From the NCBI GenBank assembly GCA_017460765.1, contig JAFUAK010000047.1, positions 1-37,934 of the forward strand: a DNA stretch of 37,934 bases, in the 5' to 3' direction. The stretch is from Prevotella sp. (GTDB taxonomy: Bacteria; Bacteroidota; Bacteroidia; Bacteroidales; Bacteroidaceae). A program made the position numbers and the translations under genes. Under the pieces are notes generated by a model. It ran no database searches, was not told where the DNA came from, and was given only the letters and a program-made list of their open reading frames with translations. This document shows, one piece after another, positions 1-7,272 of this stretch (the first letter of the stretch is position 1; each line of letters opens with the position of its first letter).

Positions 1-55
1 ATCTTATTGAGTAGTGTAAATTCTGTTTTTTCCACTATATTTTCATATTTTGGTG

Positions 56-63
56 CAAAGATA
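56..63 (-). promoter_or_regulatory. Divergent promoter -7 element
   Basis: Read on the minus strand this is TATCTTTG, which fits the Bacteroidetes -7 consensus TAnnTTTG. It points out of the left edge, so it probably serves a gene outside the window. It lies back to back with the promoter at 96-103. The -33 element is not convincing. Confidence 0.55.
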
Positions 64-95
64 TGTTTTTTTTATCAAATTACAAAAAAATTCAC

Positions 96-103
96 TAATT
101 TTG
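96..103 (+). promoter_or_regulatory. Promoter of the panE-lplA-gcv operon (-7 element)
   Basis: TAATTTTG fits the Bacteroidetes -7 consensus TAnnTTTG. It ends 29 bases before the first start codon, and a T-run at about 66-73 could act as the -33 region. No other match precedes a gene until purN. The following plus-strand genes are separated by at most 38 bases, so this site probably drives the whole run to 7255. Confidence 0.6.
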
Positions 104-132
104 CAGCGATAAATTTAAAATCGACCCAATAG

Positions 133-1041
133 ATGACATACGGAATTATCGGAACGGGGGCCATTGGCGGCTATTATGGCGGCAAATTGGCGAGAAGCGG
201 GCAGGAGGTGCACTTTCTCTTCCACCGCGACTATGAGTATGTAAGGCAGCACGGTCTCCAGGTGGATTCCTGCGACGGATCGTTCCATCTGGAACAGGTG
301 AATGCCTATGCCTCGACGGCTGAGATGCCCAAGTGCGACGTGGTGCTCGTCTGCCTGAAGTCGACGAACAACCATCTGCTGCCTGACATGCTCCGCCCCC
401 TGATCCATCAGAATACATTAGTGGTGCTGATTCAGAACGGCATTGGTCTGGAGCCGGATCTTCAGCAGCATTTCCCCGACTTGCAACTGGCTGCGGGACT
501 GGCCTTTATCTGTTCGGCCAAGACGGAGCCCGGTCGTGTGAACCACCAATGCTACGGCCAGATCAACTTCGGCAACTATTCCTGCAAGGACGAGGCCCTG
601 TTCCGGCAGTTGGTGGATGACTTCAACGCTGCGGGGGTGCAGGCTGGCACCGTGGAGTATCAGGAGGCCCGCTGGAAGAAAGCCGTATGGAATATGCCCT
701 TCAACGGTATGACGGTGGCGCTGAACACGCAGACCGACCTCTTGTTGAAGAACCCTGCTACGCGTCGGCTTATCCGCGACCTGATGGAGGAGGTGGTGGG
801 TGCCGCCCGTCATCAGGGAATCACAGGCCTCGACGAAACCTTCATCGACAAGATGATAGAGATGACGGATAACATGACACCCTATTCGCCCTCGATGAAA
901 CTCGATTTTGAATTCCACCGTCAGATGGAGATCCACTATATCTACAGCCGTCCTATCCAGATAGCCCGCGAGGCAGGCTATCCCATGCCGAAACTGGAGA
1001 TGCTGGAGGCGGAACTTAAGTTCTTGCAAAGCGGCTTGTAA
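133..1041 (+). CDS. panE: Ketopantoate reductase family protein (PanE/ApbA-like)
   Basis: Probable 2-dehydropantoate 2-reductase, which reduces ketopantoate to pantoate with NADPH on the route to coenzyme A. The 302-residue length is normal for the family. The N-terminus has the dinucleotide-binding motif GTGAIG at residues 7-12. The catalytic helix has W181, K183, N187 and N191, spaced as in the WxK...N...N motif of PanE. It is the first gene of the glycine-cleavage run, 17 bases before the lipoate ligase. Glycine cleavage makes 5,10-methylene-THF, the one-carbon donor of PanB, the enzyme just before PanE. That makes the pairing metabolically sensible, but this is inference. Some family members reduce other 2-oxo acids, so the exact substrate is open. 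Confidence 0.82.
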   Translation: MTYGIIGTGAIGGYYGGKLARSGQEVHFLFHRDYEYVRQHGLQVDSCDGSFHLEQVNAYASTAEMPKCDVVLVCLKSTNNHLLPDMLRPLIHQNTLVVLIQNGIGLEPDLQQHFPDLQLAAGLAFICSAKTEPGRVNHQCYGQINFGNYSCKDEALFRQLVDDFNAAGVQAGTVEYQEARWKKAVWNMPFNGMTVALNTQTDLLLKNPATRRLIRDLMEEVVGAARHQGITGLDETFIDKMIEMTDNMTPYSPSMKLDFEFHRQMEIHYIYSRPIQIAREAGYPMPKLEMLEAELKFLQSGL

Positions 1042-1057
1042 ACCTGTTGCCTAAGAC

Positions 1058-1765
1058 ATGAAGTATATCGTCTTGCCATTTACAGAGGTACGTCGCCTGT
1101 CATTCTATCTGGCGATGGAGGAATACGTGGCGCGTCGTCTCGACGAGTCCGACAGTTTCTTCCTTTGGCAGGTGGAGCCGAGTGTGATCTTCGGTCGCAA
1201 CCAGGTGCTGGAGAGCGAGGTGAACGTGCCCTACTGTCGTGAACATGGTATCAGGCTCTACCGTCGCAAGAGTGGGGGAGGCTGTGTCTATGCCGATATG
1301 GACAACCTGATGCTGTCGTACGTCACCTCGGAGGAGAATGTGAATTTTGCCTTCAACAGGTTTGTCAACATGATCCTGCTGGTGCTCCGCAAGGCGGGAG
1401 TGGCAGCGACGGGCACCAGTCATAACGATATCATGATCGGCGACAGGAAGGTGTGCGGCACGGCCTGCTATCACGTGGGGGGCCGGAGTATCGTCCACAG
1501 TACGATGCTCTACGATACGAACATGGCGCACATGCTCAACGCGATTACGCCCAGTCAGGAGAAACTGCAGAAGAAGGGCATCGAGAGCGTGCGCCAGCGC
1601 ATCACCCTGCTGAAAGACCATACGCCGCTGAGCCTTGAGCAACTGAAGATGCATATCCGCGACACGCTCTGTACGGACGAACGGATGCTCACGCCCAAGG
1701 AGGTGGAGGAAATCGAAAACCTGGAACAGACCTATCTGCGAGAAGACTTTATCAAATTATTATAA
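1058..1765 (+). CDS. lplA: Lipoate-protein ligase A family protein
   Basis: Probable lipoate-protein ligase, or a related lipoyl/octanoyl transferase, that would attach lipoate to GcvH encoded just downstream. It carries the family signature RRKSGGGCVYAD at residues 69-80. The likely adenylate-binding lysine is K131, in the stretch DRKVCGTAC, which replaces the usual KxxGSA. At 235 residues it contains the catalytic domain and little of the C-terminal accessory domain of E. coli LplA (337 residues). It may therefore need a separate partner or act as a transferase. Gaps to its neighbours are 16 and 21 bases, so it is almost certainly co-transcribed with gcvT. Family assignment is strong; ligase versus transferase chemistry cannot be settled from sequence alone. 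Confidence 0.85.
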   Translation: MKYIVLPFTEVRRLSFYLAMEEYVARRLDESDSFFLWQVEPSVIFGRNQVLESEVNVPYCREHGIRLYRRKSGGGCVYADMDNLMLSYVTSEENVNFAFNRFVNMILLVLRKAGVAATGTSHNDIMIGDRKVCGTACYHVGGRSIVHSTMLYDTNMAHMLNAITPSQEKLQKKGIESVRQRITLLKDHTPLSLEQLKMHIRDTLCTDERMLTPKEVEEIENLEQTYLREDFIKLL

Positions 1766-1786
1766 ACCTATTTGTTACTATAACCT

Positions 1787-2887
1787 ATGGCAATTAAACA
1801 AGAATTAGAGAAAAAGGACAAACGTACCTGTCTCTATGACAAGCACGTATTATTGGGAGCCTTCATGTCGCCCTTCGGCGGCTTCGAGATGCCCATCCAG
1901 TATGCAGGTATCGCCCCAGAGCATACGGCGGTGCGCGAGCATGTCGGCCTCTTCGATGTCTCACACATGGGCGAGGTCACCGTGCAGGGTAAGGATGCGG
2001 AGCGCTACGTGCAGCACATCTTCACCAACGATGTGGCGGGTGCTCCCGTGGGCAAGATCTTCTATGGCATGATGTGCTACGAGAACGGCGGTACCGTGGA
2101 TGACCTGTTGGTCTACAAGATGGGGGAGAAGGACTTCTTCCTCGTAATCAATGCCGCCAACATCGACAAGGACTGGGCCTGGATGCAGCAGCAGGCAGTA
2201 GGCTTCGACATCGACCTGCAGAACCGCAGCGACTTCTACGGCCAGATCGCCGTGCAGGGACCAGAGTCGGAGGATACGATGGAGCGCATATTAGGCCTGC
2301 CCTGCAAGGAGTTGGTGTTCTATACCTGTAAGACTGTTGGCGATGTCATCGTCTCCCGCACTGGCTATACGGGTGAGGATGGTTTCGAGGTCTATGGCTC
2401 TCACGACTTTATCCGTGAGTGCTGGGACAAACTCATCGCCGCCGGTGTTCAGGCCTGTGGACTGGGCTGTCGCGACACCCTGCGCTTCGAAGTGGGACTG
2501 CCGCTCTATGGCGACGAACTCTCTGAGGAGATCACACCGATTATGGCGGGTCTGGGCATGTTCGTGAAACTCGACAAGGAGGAGTTCATTGGCAAGGAGG
2601 CACTGGCTAAGCAGAAGGCTGAGGGACCCGCCAAGAAACTCGTCGGCATCGAACTCTTCGACAAGGCCATCCCCCGTCACGGCTATACCGTACTGAAGGA
2701 CGGACAGCCCATCGGCGAGGTGACCACGGGCTATCATACGCTCTCTACCGATAAGAGTGTCTGCATGGCGCTCATCGACAGCCAGTATGCCAAACTCGAT
2801 ACGGAGGTGGAGATCCAGATCCGCAAGAAGGTGTTCCCTGGCAAGGTGGTGAAGAAACAGTTCTATAACAAGAGTTACAAAAAATAG
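1787..2887 (+). CDS. gcvT: Glycine cleavage system T protein (aminomethyltransferase)
   Basis: GcvT takes the aminomethyl group from lipoylated GcvH, transfers the carbon to tetrahydrofolate and releases ammonia. The 366-residue length is typical. Recognisable parts are the FDVSHMGE segment near residues 56-63, the folate-site stretch NGGTVDDLLVY at 100-110 with the conserved DD pair, and SRTGYTGEDGFEVYG in the middle. The C-terminal domain ends in the usual beta barrel region (KVFPGKVVKKQFY). An extra 10 or so charged residues precede the conserved start (CLYDKH), so a slightly later start is possible, but no better ATG is seen. gcvH follows after a 38-base gap filled with heptad repeats. 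Confidence 0.96.
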   Translation: MAIKQELEKKDKRTCLYDKHVLLGAFMSPFGGFEMPIQYAGIAPEHTAVREHVGLFDVSHMGEVTVQGKDAERYVQHIFTNDVAGAPVGKIFYGMMCYENGGTVDDLLVYKMGEKDFFLVINAANIDKDWAWMQQQAVGFDIDLQNRSDFYGQIAVQGPESEDTMERILGLPCKELVFYTCKTVGDVIVSRTGYTGEDGFEVYGSHDFIRECWDKLIAAGVQACGLGCRDTLRFEVGLPLYGDELSEEITPIMAGLGMFVKLDKEEFIGKEALAKQKAEGPAKKLVGIELFDKAIPRHGYTVLKDGQPIGEVTTGYHTLSTDKSVCMALIDSQYAKLDTEVEIQIRKKVFPGKVVKKQFYNKSYKK

Positions 2888-2924
2888 TAAAATCGTAAAT
2901 CGTCAAATAGTAAAATCAAATAGT
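2882..2924 (+). repeat. AT-rich heptad repeat cluster between gcvT and gcvH
   Basis: Words AAATAGT and AAATCGT recur at 2882, 2890, 2897, 2905 and 2918, with a shorter AAATC copy between. The spacing is 7 to 8 bases. AAATCGT is an exact tandem pair at 2890-2903. A 13-base direct repeat (2882-2894 and 2905-2917) lies within it. It fills almost the whole gap and starts in the last gcvT codons. Confidence 0.75.
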
Positions 2925-2925
2925 T

Positions 2926-3306
2926 ATGGCAAAAGTAATGGAAGGACTCTACTACTCGGAGTCGCACGAATACGTAAGAGTAGAAGGTAATGTAGGTTTC
3001 ATCGGTATTACGGACTATGCCCAGAACGCACTGGGTGCTGTGGTCTATGTTGACATGCCCGAAGTGGATGACGAGGTGGAAGCCGGTGAGGAGTTTGGTG
3101 CCGTGGAGAGCACGAAGGCTGCCTCCGAACTGATGTCGCCCGTCACTGGTACTGTCGTGGAGGTCAACGAGGCCCTGGAGGATCAGCCCGAACTCATCAA
3201 CGAGGATGCCTACGAGAACTGGATCATCAAGGTGGAACTCTCCGACAAGTCAGAACTCGACAACCTCATGGACGCTGCTGCCTACGAATCTTTCTGCGCC
3301 AAATAA
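2926..3306 (+). CDS. gcvH: Glycine cleavage system H protein
   Basis: GcvH is the lipoyl carrier that shuttles the aminomethyl group between the P, T and L proteins. The 126-residue length is normal. The lipoylation site is K64 in VESTKAASEL, at the expected hairpin between two half-barrels, followed by SPVTGTVVEVNE. It starts near the family's usual first residues (LYYSESHEYVRVEG). gcvPA begins one base after its stop codon, which implies translational coupling. The lipoate ligase two genes upstream is the obvious modifying enzyme. Confidence 0.97.
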   Translation: MAKVMEGLYYSESHEYVRVEGNVGFIGITDYAQNALGAVVYVDMPEVDDEVEAGEEFGAVESTKAASELMSPVTGTVVEVNEALEDQPELINEDAYENWIIKVELSDKSELDNLMDAAAYESFCAK

Positions 3307-3307
3307 T

Positions 3308-4630
3308 ATGGATTACAAGTATTTCCCACATACAGAAGACGACCTGCGGGCGATGCTGGAGAAGGCGGGCGTGACATCGCTCGACGGGCTCTATGCCCAG
3401 ATTCCTGACGCCATCCGCTTCAAGGGCGACTACAACATCCCCTCGGAGATGAGCGAACTGGAGGTGCGCCAACTCTTCGAACGCCTTGGGTCGCAGAACA
3501 AGCAACTGACTTGTTTCGCAGGCTATGGGGTCTACGACCACTATACGCCCTCCGTTGTTCCTGCCCTGTTGTCGCGCTCAGAGTTCCTGACCTCCTACAC
3601 TCCGTATCAGGCAGAGATATCGCAGGGCACGCTCCACTACATCTTTGAGTATCAGTCGATGATGGCCGAACTGACGGGCATGGATATCTCCAATGCCTCG
3701 ATGTACGACGGAACGACGGCTACTGCTGAGGCCATGATGATGACGGTGGCTGCAGGTAAGAAGGTGAACAAGGTGCTGGTGTCGGCGACGCTGAATGGCG
3801 ATACCCGTCAGGTGCTCGACACCTATGCCCTGCATCATGGCATCGAACTGGTGACAGTCCCCATGAAGGGCGGTGTGACAGATCTGTCAACTCTCCGCTC
3901 TCAACTGTCAACTCTCGACGGCGTGGCTGGTGTCATCGTGCAACAGCCCAATGTCTATGGCATCGTGGAGGACTACACGGGACTTGCCGAGGCTTGTCAC
4001 GAACAGAAGGCCCTCTTGGTGATCAACAGTGTGGCGGCAGACCTCGCTGTACTGAAGACACCAGGCGAGTGGGGTGCAGACATCGCCGTGGGCGACGCCC
4101 AGTCGTTGGGTATCCCCATGTCGTTCGGAGGCCCGTATGTCGGCTATATGTGCTGCACGGAGAAACTCATCCGTAAGATGCCTGGCCGCATTGTCGGCAT
4201 GACGAAGGACAACCGTGACCAGCGCGCCTTCGTGCTGACGCTCCAGGCCCGCGAACAGCATATCCGCCGCCAGAAGGCCACGTCGAACATCTGTTCCAAC
4301 CAGAGCCTGATGGCCCTCTTCGTGACCGTCTATATGTCGCTGATGGGCAAGCAGGGACTGGAGGAGGCAGCAGCGCTGTCTTACTCTGGGGCCCACTATC
4401 TCTGTGATGGGCTGCTGGATACAGGGTGCTTCAGTCTGGCTTATCCTGACAAGCCCTTCTTCAATGAGTTCTATGTGAAGTACGACGGTGATGCCAAGAC
4501 GCTCTACCAGCGTTTCATCGACAACGGCATCCTCGGCGGCGTGCTCCTCGATGACGGTTTCCTCTTTGCCGTCACTGAGAAGCGTACGAAGGAAGAAATC
4601 GATCAACTCGTTAAAATGGCAGCCTTATGA
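3308..4630 (+). CDS. gcvPA: Glycine dehydrogenase (decarboxylating) subunit 1
   Basis: This is the N-terminal half of the P protein, which decarboxylates glycine and loads the aminomethyl group on GcvH. It is encoded separately here. It has 440 residues when started at the ATG at 3308, giving MDYKYFPHTEDDLRAML, the usual beginning of this subunit. The frame stays open upstream into gcvH, but that part shows no family similarity. The motifs SNASMYDGTTATAEA and SFGGPYVGYM are typical. Residues 193-204 (LSTLRSQLSTLD) are encoded by a heptad-repeat block at a helix before the conserved VIVQQPN strand. It overlaps gcvPB by four bases (ATGA), fitting equal synthesis of the two subunits of the heterotetramer. 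Confidence 0.96.
   Translation: MDYKYFPHTEDDLRAMLEKAGVTSLDGLYAQIPDAIRFKGDYNIPSEMSELEVRQLFERLGSQNKQLTCFAGYGVYDHYTPSVVPALLSRSEFLTSYTPYQAEISQGTLHYIFEYQSMMAELTGMDISNASMYDGTTATAEAMMMTVAAGKKVNKVLVSATLNGDTRQVLDTYALHHGIELVTVPMKGGVTDLSTLRSQLSTLDGVAGVIVQQPNVYGIVEDYTGLAEACHEQKALLVINSVAADLAVLKTPGEWGADIAVGDAQSLGIPMSFGGPYVGYMCCTEKLIRKMPGRIVGMTKDNRDQRAFVLTLQAREQHIRRQKATSNICSNQSLMALFVTVYMSLMGKQGLEEAAALSYSGAHYLCDGLLDTGCFSLAYPDKPFFNEFYVKYDGDAKTLYQRFIDNGILGGVLLDDGFLFAVTEKRTKEEIDQLVKMAAL
3884..3918 (+). repeat. Heptad repeat inside gcvPA
   Basis: Five phased 7-base units: CTGTCAA, CTCTCCG, CTCTCAA, CTGTCAA, CTCTCGA. On the minus strand this reads as GAGTTGA and CAGTTGA words, the same family seen in porQ. It encodes LSTLRSQLSTLD without breaking the frame. 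Confidence 0.75.
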
Positions 4631-6033
4631 ACAATCGACTATACGGAAACCTGATCTTTGAACTTTCTAAGAAAGGCCGCAAGGGCTACAGTCTGCCGAA
4701 GAACCGCTTCGGCTCCTATGAGATCCCTCAGGCGATGAGACGCCAGGAAGAGGCCGCCCTGCCTGAATGCGACGAACTGACGGTGGTGCGCCACTACACG
4801 AACCTCTCTAATAATAACTTCGGCGTGGATACGGGCTTCTATCCCCTCGGCTCCTGTACGATGAAGTACAATCCGAAGATCAACGAGGAGATGGCTGCCC
4901 TGCCGCAGTTCCAGAACCTCCATCCGAAGCAGCCCGCCCAGACGGTGCAGGGGGCTCTGGCCGTGGTGTCGCTGCTCGAGCGCTCACTCTGTGAACTGAC
5001 GGGCCTGGCCCACTTCACCTTTAAGCCCTACGCAGGTGCCCACGGTGAACTGACGGGCCTCATGACCATCGACAACTATCATCTTTCGCGTGGCGACCTG
5101 CAGCGCAAGAAGGTGATTGTGCCCGATTCGGCCCACGGTACGAATCCCGCCTCGGCAGCCGTCTGTGGCCTGGAGATCCTCGAGGTGAAATCGTTGGCAA
5201 ATGGTCAGGTTGACCTGGAAGACCTGGAACGCCTGGTCTCCCTGGAAGGTCCCAATATCTCCGCGATGATGATGACCAACCCCAACACCCTCGGCCTCTT
5301 CGAGACGCATATCCCAGAGATTGCGAAGATGATACACGACTGCGGCGGACTGATGTACTACGACGGGGCGAACCAGAATCCCATTTTGGGAGCCTGCCGT
5401 CCTGGCGATATGGGCTTCGACGTGATGCACATCAACCTCCACAAGACCTTCTCCACGCCTCATGGCGGTGGCGGTCCTGGTGCCGGTCCCGTCGGTGTGC
5501 GCGAGGGCTTGCAGGCGTTCTTCCCCGTGGTTTCGCCCTATCACGGCAACTTCGGCGTGATGATGCGTGCCTATGCCTATATTCTCTCTCTCGGACGGGA
5601 GCACGTCAAGGAGGTGGGTCCGCTGGCCACGCTCAATGCCAACTATATCAAGGAGAGCCTGAAGGATGTCTACGAACTGCCCATCGACGGCCTGTGCTGT
5701 CATGAGTTCGTGTTCGACGGCCTGAAGGATAAGAGTACGGGTGTCACCACGATGGATGTGGCGAAGCGCCTGCTCGACTACGGCTACCATGCGCCGACGA
5801 TCTACTTCCCGCTGCTCTTCCACGAGAGCCTCATGATTGAGCCCACGGAGAACGAGTCGAAGGAGACGCTCGACGGCTTCATCGCCGTGATGCGCCAGAT
5901 TGCCGAGGAGGCCAAGACGAATCCCGACGAGGTGAAGTCGGCACCGCACCTGACGCCTATCGGACGCGTGGATGATGTCCTCGCCGCGAAGCACCCTGTC
6001 ACCACATATCGTGCAATGCATTATGAATTGTGA
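4627..6033 (+). CDS. gcvPB: Glycine dehydrogenase (decarboxylating) subunit 2
   Basis: This is the C-terminal, PLP-binding half of the P protein. It has 468 residues, normal for the split form. The PLP-binding lysine is K273 in HINLHKTFSTPHGGGGPGAG, preceded by YYDGANQN and the DSAHGTNPAS segment. It forms a heterotetramer with GcvPA, whose stop overlaps its start by four bases. Its last 11 bases overlap the start of lpd. The split P protein in the order T-H-PA-PB-L resembles the arrangement known from Clostridia and other Firmicutes. Many Bacteroidetes carry a fused P protein, as far as I recall, so an origin by transfer is possible but not shown. Confidence 0.97.
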   Translation: MNNRLYGNLIFELSKKGRKGYSLPKNRFGSYEIPQAMRRQEEAALPECDELTVVRHYTNLSNNNFGVDTGFYPLGSCTMKYNPKINEEMAALPQFQNLHPKQPAQTVQGALAVVSLLERSLCELTGLAHFTFKPYAGAHGELTGLMTIDNYHLSRGDLQRKKVIVPDSAHGTNPASAAVCGLEILEVKSLANGQVDLEDLERLVSLEGPNISAMMMTNPNTLGLFETHIPEIAKMIHDCGGLMYYDGANQNPILGACRPGDMGFDVMHINLHKTFSTPHGGGGPGAGPVGVREGLQAFFPVVSPYHGNFGVMMRAYAYILSLGREHVKEVGPLATLNANYIKESLKDVYELPIDGLCCHEFVFDGLKDKSTGVTTMDVAKRLLDYGYHAPTIYFPLLFHESLMIEPTENESKETLDGFIAVMRQIAEEAKTNPDEVKSAPHLTPIGRVDDVLAAKHPVTTYRAMHYEL

Positions 6034-6044
6034 ATTGTGCATTA
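6017..6044 (+). repeat. AT-rich heptad repeat spanning the gcvPB stop and lpd start
   Basis: Four exactly phased heptads: TGCATTA, TGAATTG, TGAATTG, TGCATTA. The lpd start codon ATG (6023-6025) and the gcvPB stop TGA (6031-6033) both lie inside the repeat. The repeat therefore encodes the C-terminus of one protein and the first residues (MNCELCI) of the next. Confidence 0.75.
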
Positions 6045-7255
6045 TCGGTGCGGGGCCTGGAGGTTACCGCGCCGCTGAATACGCCGCTAAGCAGGGCCTG
6101 AAGGTGGTAATCTTCGAGGGTGCCGAGGTGGGTGGCACATGTCTGAACGTGGGTTGCATCCCCACGAAGGCCTACGTCCATTCCGCTACCTTCGAAGAGG
6201 CCCGTGAGCGGATGGCTCAGGTGGTGCCCCAACTCCGTCAGGGTGTCGAGGGCATCCTCTCGCATCCCAACATCACCCTCGTTCGCGAGAAGGGTGTCTT
6301 CACCGATGCCCATACGGTTGGCGACTATACTGCCGATAACATCATCATCGCTACAGGTTCAGAGACCAAGTGGCTGCCCATCAAGGGCACAGACGATCCT
6401 CGTGTGGTAGATTCTACAGGACTGCTTCAGTTGGAACACCTTCCCAAGCGCCTCGCCATCATCGGTGCCGGCGTCATCGGCATGGAGTTTGCCAGCGTGT
6501 TCCACCGTTTCGGTTCAGAGGTGACGGTCATCGAGTACCTGAAAGAGTGTCTGCCAGCCCTCGACAGCGACATAGCCAAGCGTCTGCGCAAAACACTTGA
6601 GAAACGCGGCATTACCTTCAGGATGAAGACTGCCGTGGAGAACATTGCCGACATCGATGCCGACGTGATCCTGATGGCTACGGGCCGCAAGCCCCGTACC
6701 GATGGACTTGGTCTGGAAACGCTTGGCGTCACCCTCGCCCCCAACGGCTCCATCCCCGTCGACGACAACTATAAACTCTCCTCTCTCCACTCTCCTCTCT
6801 CCTCTATCTACGCCATCGGCGACGTAAACGGCCGTCAGATGCTGGCCCACGCCGCAGAGATGCAGGCAGTACGTGCCGTGAACCATATCCTGGGCAAGAC
6901 TGACGGTATCCGCTTCGACATCATGCCTGCTGCCATCTTTACGGAGCCTGAGGCTGCCTGTGTCGGCCCCACGGAGGATCAGTTAAAAGAGCAGGGCATT
7001 CCCTACGTCTGCAAGAAGTCCTTCTGGCGGGCCAACGGCAAGGCCCTGGCAATGGGGGAGACCGAGGGACTGCTGAAACTCTTTGCTTCACCCGATGGAG
7101 AGATTCTCGGCTGTCATGCCTACGGTGCCCATGCCGCCGACATCGTGCAGGAAGTCTCGGTACTGATGTGCAAGCATACCACCCTCGGCGAACTTGCCGA
7201 CATGGTGCACATCCATCCGACACTCTCTGAGATACTGAAAAGCGCTGCGGATTAA
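6023..7255 (+). CDS. lpdA: Dihydrolipoyl dehydrogenase (glycine cleavage L protein), compact form
   Basis: This FAD flavoprotein reoxidises dihydrolipoyl-GcvH with NAD+. Started at ATG 6023 it has 410 residues. An earlier in-frame ATG at 5972 lies deep in gcvPB and adds no family sequence. Visible motifs are FAD-binding GAGPGG (9-14), redox disulfide CLNVGC (C40, C45), NAD-binding GAGVIG (148-153), IYAIGD (262-267), and the catalytic pair H398 and E403 in HIHPTLSE. Usual family members have about 450-475 residues. The segment between the disulfide and the NAD motif is about 30 residues shorter here, but no catalytic motif is lost. Residues 251-261 (KLSSLHSPLSS) come from a heptad repeat. The last codons form half of a bidirectional hairpin shared with purN. 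Confidence 0.93.
   Translation: MNCELCIIGAGPGGYRAAEYAAKQGLKVVIFEGAEVGGTCLNVGCIPTKAYVHSATFEEARERMAQVVPQLRQGVEGILSHPNITLVREKGVFTDAHTVGDYTADNIIIATGSETKWLPIKGTDDPRVVDSTGLLQLEHLPKRLAIIGAGVIGMEFASVFHRFGSEVTVIEYLKECLPALDSDIAKRLRKTLEKRGITFRMKTAVENIADIDADVILMATGRKPRTDGLGLETLGVTLAPNGSIPVDDNYKLSSLHSPLSSIYAIGDVNGRQMLAHAAEMQAVRAVNHILGKTDGIRFDIMPAAIFTEPEAACVGPTEDQLKEQGIPYVCKKSFWRANGKALAMGETEGLLKLFASPDGEILGCHAYGAHAADIVQEVSVLMCKHTTLGELADMVHIHPTLSEILKSAAD
6775..6802 (+). repeat. Heptad (14-base) tandem repeat inside lpd
   Basis: A 14-base unit (ACTCTCCTCTCTCC) occurs twice in perfect tandem and equals four 7-base units. On the minus strand it reads GAGAGGA and GAGTGGA, close to the porQ and gcvPA words. It encodes KLSSLHSPLS just before the conserved IYAIGD, where family members usually have a shorter loop. 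Confidence 0.75.
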
Positions 7256-7272
7256 TTTTCCGCGGCGCTTTT
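7238..7272. terminator. Bidirectional hairpin shared by lpd and purN 3' ends
   Basis: The arms 7238-7250 and 7260-7272 pair at 12 of 13 positions around a 9-base AT-rich loop. A run of A precedes and a run of T follows the GC-rich stem, so the structure can work as an intrinsic terminator on both strands. It lies inside the ends of both genes, and both stop codons are in the loop. Confidence 0.75.

Noticed and set aside
3206..3307. Upstream extension of gcvPA inside gcvH
   Set aside because: The sequence is the gcvH gene read in another frame. The ATG at 3308 follows the gcvH stop and gives the usual gcvPA start.
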